64,000 nt of DNA from Marasmius tenuissimus. Its lineage: Eukaryota; Basidiomycota; Agaricomycetes; Agaricales; Marasmiaceae. This document shows positions 25,801 to 35,367 of the stretch, piece after piece (position 1 is the first letter of the stretch; every line of letters begins with the position of its first letter). The stretch spans positions 186,001-250,000 of the forward strand of contig JAQOTA010000065.1 of NCBI GenBank assembly GCA_029532415.1, read 5' to 3'. The notes under the pieces are model-generated. The model saw only the letters and a list, made by a program, of their open reading frames with translations. It did not search any database and was not told the DNA's origin. The position numbers and the translations under genes were made by a program.

Positions 25801-26529
25801 TTTCTCTCATAGATAATCAATGTCCAGCAGCAGAGGCAGATGGTTGAATTTAGCACGCCGCGATTTATCCTGTCACTCCAGGACTTGCGCGCAGCGCAGA
25901 GTGTTTTTAACAGCGGGATAGAGTATGTCGCCACCCATTGGAAGGCAGTTGCCACAGGTGGCCTCACCATACCTGGTAACAGCCCTCCAACTCAGCCCCC
26001 AAACAACCCTCCGGGAGTCGTTTCACAAAGGTCTCCTCAAGTCTTCCCCTCCCACCCAAGCCTTCAAGGCACGAGCAATTCTATCACTCACCCGCCTGTC
26101 AACCTGCAACCCCCCCAACATACAGCGAATGTACCTACTCCCACGCGTGTCGGTCTTCCACAAACGGGCAAGTCGAAAGCGAAATCGCGGGCAACCCCAA
26201 AGCAACCACGGACATCTTCATTTTCGAGTTTTTCAAATGATGAAGTCGACCCCTTCACTGAACCGTTCCCAATACATCCGACGAGGTCAAATAGCTTGAA
26301 GCGTCCGCGGGAAGACGACGAGGAATGGCATTCGATGAATGGGGTCAGCGATGTACCTACCGCAACCGCAGGATCAAGCTCGCAGGCGAGTGACCCTTCC
26401 AGCAAAAGCTTTCCGTTGCAAAGGAAAAGGTCGAAAGCGCATGAGGGTGGATCTCCGGGTGATGAGGAAGTCCTGCTCAATCCCTGGGGCAATTGGGGTT
26501 GGGATGTACCGAGCTTTGATGAAGTTTAG
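22844..26529 (+). CDS. TKL-type protein kinase K2 fused to an ARID domain
   Basis: Nine exons: 22844-22963, 23030-23275, 23353-23535, 23609-23677, 23733-23942, 24000-24866, 24923-25523, 25583-25758, 25813-26529. Exon 1 has a TAA at codon 32 (22937-22939) where K1 has CAG, so translation probably starts at the exon-2 ATG (23081), giving 1005 aa. Kinase: AGGAFGDVWKG, CIKVL, IHGDLKG, GDFGLSR, WLAPEL. After a Pro/Gln-rich linker, residues about 459-560 read FLVTYKNFCNQKR...LHTLHSEVMREGGWGPVQQKDLW...VYKSYLAEFDRIY, an ARID fold as in SWI1-type chromatin-remodelling subunits (DNA binding). The C-terminus is basic, with SLKRPRED and QRKRSK nuclear-localisation-like motifs. ARID and kinase segments share exon 6, so the fusion is not an annotation artefact. 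Expression is unknown. Confidence 0.75.
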
Positions 26530-27000
26530 TTCACGGAGGAAGAGGTTTTCTGACATATGGGTCGTATTTTTGTTTGGTTCTTTAGCAGATTTTCTCATAC
26601 CTTTCAACATTGTCATTCATTCTTCGGTTTTGAGTCGCTTCTCACAGTTTACACACAAATGTAACACTCCAAAGGCTGTATTCCTCGCCTTTTCAATCAA
26701 TATCTCTTCGGAGTCGCCGATGAGACGCTGTCGATGTACACCAATGACTACATTGAGTATTCGAGGAATGCGCGTTGTACCGCAGAGAGGGGTCGATAGG
26801 TTTTTACTAATTACGGCGGTCGTGTTTTTCGCAAAGGGTTTTATTTAATGCACTGGACCCCTAGAAGTACATATCAACTTCAGGAACGCCGAAATACTCA
26901 ACCTCAAAAACACTCTTGCAGGAGTACACACGATACTCGGTACAGATTCTTTCACAAGAGCGAAACAACAGCGAAGTCTAATATCAACCTCAAGCTATAT

Positions 27001-30000
27001 CTACAAGATCCTCTCCACCATCCCCAATCCCTCCTTCTCCAGCCTTTCTCTGATAGGATCGCAAATCTCCTTCGTATAAGGGGCGGTCACACCAAGAACC
27101 TTCCCCTTCCACGCACCATCTAAAACGAGCTGGGTCGCAATTCCACACGGTACACCAACCGTCTGTGCCATCGCCGAGTACCCAGACCCAAGAGGTGCAC
27201 CGTAGGCCTCGAGAGTAGAAGTACGAACTTCCTCTCTGCCATCGGGCCACGAAACGACGAACTTGTGTTGGAGCATGACAAAGTCGCGTTCCCCATCGTC
27301 GTACTTCATGAGCAGCTCGAGTCGCACACAGAGCGTATCGAGCAAGTTGGCGTGCTTCGCGTTCCCAGCCGCACGAGGAATAATCTTCTCGTCAGAGAAG
27401 AACCCGATCCACCTCACCCGGAGATGATACGCGTCTTCTCGCTCTCATCGGGGAATTTGGCAATCGCGACGATCTTGTTGACGAGGGTTTTCTCATCTTC
27501 GGAGGAGATATACCGAGGACTTTGGATGAGACTTGTTCCCAGATGAGGTCTGAGACGAGCCAGTCTTTTTCGGTTGCGTCGAGCCATCCGAGATCGACGA
27601 GGGCTTTGATGAATTCGGGGAAACCTTGGTAACGGAGGGTACCACGGACGACGGTTTCGCCCTCACCTTCCCTGTTGATGTTGTACCATTTGCGGAAGGG
27701 AGTGCTGTCACGGTTGGGGTAGGCGACGAAAGCGTAGGCGGGAGAGATGTAGTAGGGTTTGGCTTCGCCCATGAGTTTGTCGCCGGAGACGGAGACGGTT
27801 TGGCTGTTGGAGATGTAGGAGGCGTTATTGAGGAGGGCACCTCAGGATGACTAGGAGAATTTGTAGCCGAGGGGGTTGGAACTTGGAAGCGTGTTGGGGC
27901 GAGGGGAGGCCACTGCAGTAGGTAAAGAACTTCTTGATCTACGGGAAAGAATGGTTCGGAGTGGGTGTAGTATTTTAGGGGAGGGTATCTCACCTTTCCG
28001 CCCTGTTCGTGAACCTCGTCAATCGTCTTCACGGCGTACAAATGGTCGATACCGGGATCCAAACCGATCTCGTTGAGGACGATGATACCGGCCTCTTTAG
28101 CTGCCGGATGAAGCTCACGCATCGCAGACGAAATGGAGGAGGTCATCACGACGGAGTCGGTTTTACCTGTAGGGAAGTTAGTAACGTATTGTACTTTCGG
28201 ATGGCGGGATAGACAAACCCTTGATAGCAGCCTTGATGACATCGGCATGGTAGGTGTAGGGAATGAGAGAGATGACCAAGTCGTGAGTAGCGACCTGCCT
28301 CTCCAACTCAGCGGCGTTGCTGACATCGAGAGAGATCGGGGTCGTGTGAGGAAGGCTCTCGGAGAGTGCTTGAGCCGAAGTAAGGGCTCGGCAAGCGACG
28401 ACGGAAGAGGTGAGCAAAGACGGCCGACAACACAGCACAAGACGCGAAATTCTCAGGCTCAAATAATCTAAGGAAAATCCTAGATGTTCAGTTGAATACC
28501 CTCAGATTACTCCCGAAATATGACATCCGATATTTTTTGCATATTTGTTCACTTTCTGTCACAATACGTATAGAATACTGGTATGATTTCCCCACATTTT
28601 CCTCATGTTATCCAGCCTAGGGACCCAGAATGTGGTACTGGCGCTGCCCGCTGTGCGCAGCAGGCTACTCCTCAGGCTCCAGCTTTTCCTGTCTTTCAGC
28701 TTCGGTACGGTTTGTTCTGTCAGGCGCCGGTGTGAAATATAGCAAAATAGAATGGAATTGCAATGATCTACTCAAGTAAATAACAGCGACGCCAAACGTC
28801 GGCAGAGTGTTGCCAGTTTGTCGGATGCCCCAGCCAGCGCAACCGAAGCAAACCTTCACCAATACCCTTCTCGAACTCGTCTCAATCTACCATTGACTCA
28901 GTAGCACCTCACGTGGCCTCAGCCGGAGTTGGACAAGAAATCCGGGATTGTCGGCGGCGGCAAAAAATAATGTTGGAGGTCGAGGGGGGATGCGCCAGTG
29001 CGGGTTCCTGCTACTAGTAGGATAGAGGGATTAGAGCAGAAGAGATTGCAGGATCAAGACTCGGACACGTACGATGACAAAGCCGATAAGGAAATGGAAA
29101 GAGAGTCCTCAGTCGACTGTCGACAACACTGTCAGTGACCAGTAAGAAAGAGCTGTAAAACTCACCGTAACAAACCGCAAGTAGCTCATTTGAACCTATA
29201 TAGATGTCACATTCAGACAGTCAAACAAGAGAACGGCACCTACCATGAGCCGGCTACCACGAATCGACGGTATCTGACTGAACTTGAAGATTATTTCGAT
29301 TTGTCGAAGAAATTCGGGAGAAAGAAGCAGGTGGATTGATAAGAATGTGCATCAGACCAAGGTTCGAATGTCCAGCTGAGTTTGTTATTCCATCTTCAGC
29401 CTGCGGTCGATTATCTGTATATTCTCAGCAGGTATTTTTCAAGTAAATTCAGCGGCTACGCACCAGGATTTTCATAGACTCGGCCCATCCTAGTCAACAC
29501 CGTTTTTGCGAGTCCTACAGCACATCAACTTGCAGCGGGTTTTCTCTGTCTCAACCAAGTCCCAACTGTCGCCTTGAGGTAATCCCAAAGAGTCCCGCTG
29601 TCTGGTTTGGGCCTTGATACTCGAATCCTTGCGATGATAAGGCTCTTGTTGCGTTGTTGTCGATGCCATGGATGAGGATTTGGGATGCTAGTCGTGCAGA
29701 TGTCGACACGTCATGGTGGTTGAGGGCAAAGGGCAATGGGCCAGAGAATGTCTAAGTCATATTTCTCAGGCTCTGGAGCTCCTCTGATGCTCCGATATTT
29801 TAGAGGCGAAGAATATTCAAGATAAGTAATTTGAGGCTATGGTATTGTATGGGTAACATGAGAAATTTTTGAGATATACAACATTACCCGCGCCTGATAA
29901 TTTCGCGTCTTGTGCTGTGCAAGGGGAGAAGCATCGAACTCACCGATGGTGACCTCGTTTGCGGGGTTCCTCACAAGGTATTCGGCGCAAAGTCTAGCAA

Positions 30001-30050
30001 CATACCCACTTCCGAGCAAGATAATATTCTTGGTCTGCTTGCCCTCAGTG
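27001..30050 (-). pseudogene. LYS9 (saccharopine dehydrogenase) pseudogene, block U1
   Basis: Duplicate of the LYS9 half of the gene at 39316-41895, without the spermidine synthase part. The N-terminal fragment (29920-30045: [13 protein letters not shown]) is separated from the rest by a 1.49-kb element sitting in the first LYS9 intron. Further damage relative to the intact copy: the acceptor of that intron is changed (GTCGCAG to GTCGTCG); a 7-bp insertion near 27880 shifts the frame in the [10 protein letters not shown] segment; TGG to TAG at 27851-27853; and a small insertion near 27512 plus a compensating deletion near 27420. C-terminal segments such as [20 protein letters not shown] are still near-identical to the intact gene, so the duplication looks recent. 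Confidence 0.85.
28431..29919. mobile_element. CACTA-like non-autonomous DNA transposon (1489 bp)
   Basis: Ends are inverted repeats: left CACAGCACAAGACGCGAAAT followed by TCTCAGGC, right the reverse complement with one mismatch (TATCAGGC), about 28 bp in total. A 3-bp target duplication CAA flanks it (28428-28430 and 29920-29922). The intact LYS9 copy in U2 has a single CAA at the same spot (CGACAAGAGGG), which gives the empty site. Termini starting CAC..G and 3-bp duplications fit the CACTA (En/Spm) superfamily. No transposase frame is visible inside. Confidence 0.8.
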
Positions 30051-30075
30051 TTCATTGCCTTGATCACCACTAACC

Positions 30076-31450
30076 ATGGATGGCAATTCACAAGATCACG
30101 CGCCTGGCCGAATTTTGCGCACGGATCACCATCAACCTTTGTTGTCATTATCCTCCATGGCGCCCAGGTCCACCACCTCCGACTCTCTTTTCTCATCACC
30201 CTCACCGACGCCAGAAGCTGAAGAGGAAAAGCCATCTGAATGTAACGCAAGTTCAAGTAGTATGGTACATCTGAGCAGCAATTCCGAGCTCTCAGACCTC
30301 ACCAAGGAAGAGTAGGAGAAAGCCGGGACACATTCGAAATCTACCAGTTCACAACGGTTGAAAGTTCATGTTGATGGACAAGGAGGGAAGCCATCAAGAA
30401 GAGGTAGAAGGAGAAAAGGCAGCAGTTTAGTCCCTGCGCCGTCCGTTTCCACACCCTCACCCGCCCAATCAGCCCATGCAGCAGCAGCCTGCAGGAGGTG
30501 CCGAACCTGGCCCTCTATTTGGAAACCCGCAACCACATCAAATGCCAGGCGCCATGAACAACGGCGGACGACTTGTTCTTCTTTCGGGGCTTCAAGAAAG
30601 GCAAAATGATATGAGGAACGCTTTGATCCAACTTGAGCGCCAGATCCGGGGTCTGACCGCTGCTCGCTTTCAGACACCAGACCAGGTCTCCTCTCAGAAG
30701 ATGCGGGCATTCACCGTAGACTTGACTCAGAAGCGGAATGGTTTGCAGAGACTCATGGCTCTCATTAATCAGATGGAATCTCAAGGAAAAACACATTTGT
30801 GAGTATCATCGTTCTGATTTTCGCGAAGTATATCCTTCTCACCTTCCGCGAAACATGCAGAACGTTGCCTATGACCCCGCCACCCAGCAGTCCAATATCC
30901 TCGGGAGGTCAACCTTGGATGCAGCCACCTGCCAACCTGCAATCGCCTCAACCTCTAGCCGCGGTTGATCCTGGTACACACACCGGTTCCCGATTGGGAT
31001 CACAGCGGAAGCCGGGAACGAATTTGCGAGCACCCATAGAGAAACCACGAACTGATGTTACCCCGATCACTTGGCCCAACTTTGACGTTAAACAGACACC
31101 CCCGGCGAATAGCTCGAAGCGCCTGCGAGAAGACGACGGGGCACGGTATCTTGCCGAAGGGGCTGGTGGTGCGCCATCTTTTGCGAATAACGCAACTGCA
31201 GGGCCAAGCTCACAGGCGAACGGTTCGGCTAACCAGCCACCACCGCTGAAAAAGTTGAAGTCGCAGCAGGACAGGCCTCCTAGTGAGAATAAGGAGGCCG
31301 ATGGAGCAAGCTGGAGCTGGACGGGCTTTCCGATCTGTCAGGGACCGGAGGGCTAAAGGAACTAGATGGCAGCGAGTTCGAGTTCTTGAAGTCTAATGAA
31401 TGGAAATGGGGCGACGCACCGATGGCCACCCTAGATCAACCATGGGCTAT
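30076..31450 (+). pseudogene. SWI/SNF-like (ARID-gene-related) fragment
   Basis: Plus-strand coding remnants. MDGNSQDHAPGRILRTDH (30076) runs to an in-frame TAG at 30313-30315; the same frame then continues EKAGTHSKSTSSQRLKVHVDG and GKPSRRGRRRKGSS. A different frame then carries MPGAMNNGGRLVLLSGLQER and a coiled-coil-like helix (30476-30799). After a possible intron the tail reads GGQPWMQPPANLQ and SSKRLREDD. GGQPWMQP and the KRxREDD-type tail match the linker and C-terminus of K2, so this is a relative of the ARID-bearing part of K2 without a kinase. At least one stop and one frame change make it a probable pseudogene. It begins immediately after the LYS9 fragment ends. Confidence 0.5.
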
Positions 31451-31962
31451 ATCCAACTCGTAGCATGCTGAGGAGGGTTTTCAGTATCTGTTACGCATCT
31501 TCCTTTGATCCCTTCGACGTTTCTCTTTCCTTCCGGTATCATCAATCATAGTTCCTTTTTACATATATCTACCAATACCTGGACTGTATCAAAAATTTAG
31601 GCTGTATTCATATCTTCTCAGAGTTGCTGATGCGATGTGCGCTGTCGATGTACGTCGATGACTATGGAGGGACTAAAATGCGTAGCAGCGTAGGTGTTTC
31701 CCCCGAGAAAGGGAGGTCGATGGCCCTCAGATGATGAGGGTATTTTCACTTCGCGAGGTCGATATTTGTCCCGTGGTTCATACTAACGCTTTTCACATCT
31801 GATGTATTGCCCTTCGAATCTTGAAACAAAATCCTTCTTGAAACTTCAGCTCAGCGGTCGAAGGGAAGTCCCGTATGCGAAGGGCAACTGCAGTCTCGAA
31901 AATGGACGTTGATTTAACGAATAGAGCCAGGGCCTGGCTAGCGGCCAGCAAGGTGAGGGGTA
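31450..31962. repeat. copy of the K2 3' tail/UTR
   Basis: No gene. The stretch about 31600-31750 (GGCTGTATTC..., GCTGTCGATGTAC...) matches the 3' UTR of K2 (26670-26800) and the tail at 38980-39110, so this downstream sequence exists in three copies. Confidence 0.6.
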
Positions 31963-32305
31963 AGTCAATATTCTAGGTATGGCAACTTCGGCCTAGCTAA
32001 CCATTGTGCCTACATGACCCTACACATTGTATGATATCATTATCCCTTTGCCCTACATTACTCACTATACTCCTCCGTACTCCACAACCCTTTACCTTAC
32101 TGATCGTACTTACTCCTACGTACATCATGCACAGTTGGACCTACATCATGCACAGTACATTCTACTCCATTCTACTATATTCCAGCTATCTAGTACTCTC
32201 GTATATAAGCTAGCTAGGAATACCATACTACCTCAGCGGTTTGTTCACCACCGCCTGAGGCTTTCTGCCTTCTCTCTTTCTCCTGCTCCCTGCAGTATTG
32301 CAACT
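31963..32305. repeat. left LTR
   Basis: 343-bp direct repeat, partner at 33340-33682. Confidence 0.9.
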
Positions 32306-33339
32306 CAAACCGCTATTTCAAACTGCTTGCTACCCTTATCAAACTGCTAGCCAAGATCGTGATCATTTCACATGTCACTGTCAAAAGCTGCTATAACGCC
32401 ACGCCCCTCTCTACTCAGTGCCCAATGCTGTAATTCTATTCACCATTGATTGGCCACATTCTTGCCACGCGATATTTCCCTGCCAACGACAACACATTCC
32501 ACTTCATTTCATGCCGACACCCTGATCCGTGCGACAAGCCGCTGTATCTCTGCCATCACCATTCCATATGCCAGACCGAATTCATTCATTTGCCATGCCA
32601 TTACGACACATTGCCAATTCCATTCACTTGCCAGCTCTATTCATTGCCATTGCCATTGCCACTTGCCCCCTGCCTTATTCACTTGCCACACCATCCATGC
32701 CCCTTGCCATTCATGCCGTATGCGAGAAGGAAGCCTGGCTTAACATCCTGGCAACCTACTTTCATGCAGCATCTGCCCCATCATTCACATTCAGCCACCA
32801 CGCGCCGTGCGAGAAGCTCAGTTCCATAATCACCAGTTCCCACGACTTCGACAGCCCATTCATTTCATTCACATCACTATCACCTGCCGATTGCGCCACA
32901 TGCGAAGATGGATTCCTTTGCCGATGAAGATTGCCGAAGAAGATTTTGATAGCTCAGATTAGGATAATCTGGATGATGAGATAAGATAAGATAAGAGATG
33001 CTAGGAAAAGAAGATGATAAGCCCGGAATAGCAGATTTCGGAAGAAGACTTGCTGATTAGCCTGGGACAGATATCTCAGATGAGGAGTTTGGACCCTGCC
33101 ATTCTTCGATTGCCCTGCATAACCCTGCATAGCCCTGCCTTGCCCTGCTTTGCCTGGATAAGATGTCCAGATGTGCTGATTGGTCGCAGGAGGACCTTTC
33201 TTGATGCTACACGTGTTATTAGCCTGCAGACGTGCAGATGAGTATTGCCTTTTCATTTTACTTGCGGACATTTTTCCTTTCTGTTCAATTGCCCTTTTTG
33301 ATATTCCTTTTCATTACTGCTGCCTCAGTTGAGGAGGAC

Positions 33340-33682
33340 AGTCAATATTCTAGGTATGGCAACTTCGGCCTAGCTAACCATTGTGCCTACATGACCCTAC
33401 ACATTGTATGATATCATTATCCCTTTGCCCTACATTACTCACTATACTCCTCCGTACTCCACAACCCTTTGCCTTACTGATCGTACTTACTCCTACGTAC
33501 ATCATGCACAGTTGGACCTACATCATGCACAGTACATTCTACTCCATTCTACTATATTCTAGCTATCTAGTACTCTTGTATATAAGCTAGCTAGGAATAC
33601 CATACTACCTCAGCGGTTTGTTCACCACCGCCTGAGGCTTTCTGCCTTCTCTCTTTCTCCTGCTCCCTGCAGTATTGCAACT
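33340..33682. repeat. right LTR
   Basis: 343-bp direct repeat, partner at 31963-32305. Confidence 0.9.
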
Positions 33683-33689
33683 GGGTATA

Positions 33690-34897
33690 TCATGGTATCT
33701 CGCATTTTGTCCGTATTCTTACAACCAGGTACGTACAACAAAGTTGAACACAGCTCGGATATCGGGTCGCTTGGCCGACTACGCTCGCGGGGTGGCGCTA
33801 TGCGGACCAGTTCATGGGCAGAGAACATGAAGATTTCATTGTCGCACAGTCTGAGATAAATTGTACAGAGCAGCACAATAAGTTATCACATAGAGCCCGC
33901 AACAAGACCACGGAGTGACCAATTCTCGACATGTTCACCATCCCTTGCCAAGTCTGGCATGTTTGAACCGATCTGGCCTTGGTGGATCTGGGGATGTACA
34001 CTGATGATGAGAAGGTGAAAAGGGGATCCAAAGCGCAGAGGGCGTACCAGCAATCTCGATACCAAGATATTTCCGAAGCAAGCGTCTCAGAAGCCTAGAA
34101 TCGTCGTAAAGAACGCGGTCTCCTCCCAATCACGGTGTTCGGGTGGGACTTCCCAATACGCCGCACCAAAGTCGATAAGAGTGATACGAGTGGGGGTGTT
34201 CGAAGGAGATAACAGGATTTTGATCTCGTACATCTGGTCATGAACGATGCCCCCTTTTTGTGTAATCTGGCGAACAGCGATCTCGAATGCCTCGCATAGA
34301 TGACGGGGTACAAGGGGTACGACGTTTGGGTCGATATTTTCGAGGGTTACTGCGTCGGGTATGTACTCGAGTAGGATGAAGGGAGGCGAGATGGCTCGAT
34401 CAGGAAGATTCAGCTTTCCGTGTCCGAGAAAGTTAGGTATGGTGGAGCCTTGGAAATCGGAGAGACGTCGGTAGGCTTCTACCTCAGAGCGATAATTTTT
34501 TTTTGCATCGCCTGTACCAATATTCTTCCCATTCCAGATGCTTGACGTCGTCCAAAGGTTCGTACAGTGGCTCCGAAGGGTCGGTGTGAGCTTCTTCGCG
34601 ATGTTCTGCAGCTTGAGACTCGAGCTCAGGAGTCCAAGAGAAGAAACGACTCCGGATGTAACGAGGATCGTAGATTTTCATGACAACAGGTTGTTCAGGA
34701 AGAGAGGATTTGACAAGGAGAACGTAGCCGGTGGCGGTGGGAGGTGAGAGAACTCGGACAACTTTGAACTCGAAAGATGTTGAAAGAGGCTGGGAACAGG
34801 AATGACACTGAATCTGTTCACCGGGTTTATAGGGTGGATTAGGTGAGTTTGCATCTCTGCCTTGGGGGAGTGGGCCACTGTCAGTGCTCACCGACAT
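33690..34897 (-). pseudogene. protein-kinase-like pseudogene, copy 2 (block U2)
   Basis: Better preserved than copy 1. Starts MSVSTDSGPLPQGRD, with IQCHSC. Then VVMKIYDPRYIRSR (ATP-lysine strand), SEVEAYRRLSDFQGS, PPFILLEYIPDAVTLENI, GIVHDQMYEIKILL (catalytic-loop position) and ITLIDFGAAYWEVPPEHRD (metal-binding DFG). Two frame breaks are visible: a 9-base A run (T9 on the plus strand, about 34496-34504) carries one base more than copy 1, and one base is missing in ETAFF/YDDSRLL (about 34110) relative to copy 1. The lesions differ from those of copy 1, so the two decayed independently after duplication. It lies head-to-head with kinase K3. Confidence 0.6.
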
Positions 34898-35250
34898 GGT
34901 GGTTTGAAACACTTCGAGGAATCCCACCTCCCGGTACCATAACAGCGCACGGACTGGGACTGTTCGGTACAGGGTCCGATGCGAGTCGGCGCCGGGGGAG
35001 CTCGAGAGCGCCGAGCGTACAATGTTGAACGTTGAACTTTCGCAACCACCAAACCACAGGTCAACTCATACTCACTTCGCCCTAGTTTGCCAAATTAGAA
35101 ATTCGAGGAAACGGTTGGTCGTGACATTCTGGAATCTGAATGAGAATATAGGGCGGAGAATGCGGTCCAAAGCTCTACACGCATCGCCAAAATCAACGGT
35201 CAACCGGTCATGAACCATCATGGACACGATGAATTGACATCCAAAGTTAC

Positions 35251-35274
35251 CTCAGGCTAAACGCCGCTGAGCGT
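35251..35274 (+). promoter_or_regulatory. TKL-family promoter box (K3)
   Basis: CTCAGGCTAAACGCCGCTGA(GCG), identical to the K1 box, 117 bp before the K3 ATG. Confidence 0.6.
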
Positions 35275-35367
35275 TACATAAATCCTTAGCTTTGCACGTT
35301 TTTACAGCCTTTTGCATGTCCACGTCCTCACGCGCAGGAAACGGTAGCGCAGAGACCCAATTTCTCC

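Larger units (their letters stand above)
31963..33682. mobile_element. short non-autonomous LTR element (TRIM-like), 1720 bp
   Basis: Two direct 343-bp terminal repeats (31963-32305 and 33340-33682) bracket a 1034-bp interior. The 5-bp target duplication GGGTA is at 31958-31962 and 33683-33687. LTRs begin AGTCAATATTC and end GTATTGCAACT (AGT...ACT termini). A purine run (GAGGAGGA) just before the right LTR fits a polypurine tract. I saw only about three differences between the LTRs, so insertion looks recent. The interior is rich in CCATTGC-type low-complexity sequence and has no gag or pol motifs. Confidence 0.85.

Noticed and set aside
32400..32930. Long plus-strand open frames rich in His, Pro and Cys
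   Set aside because: They lie inside the LTR element and come from CCATTGC-type low-complexity sequence in several frames at once; no gag or pol motif.
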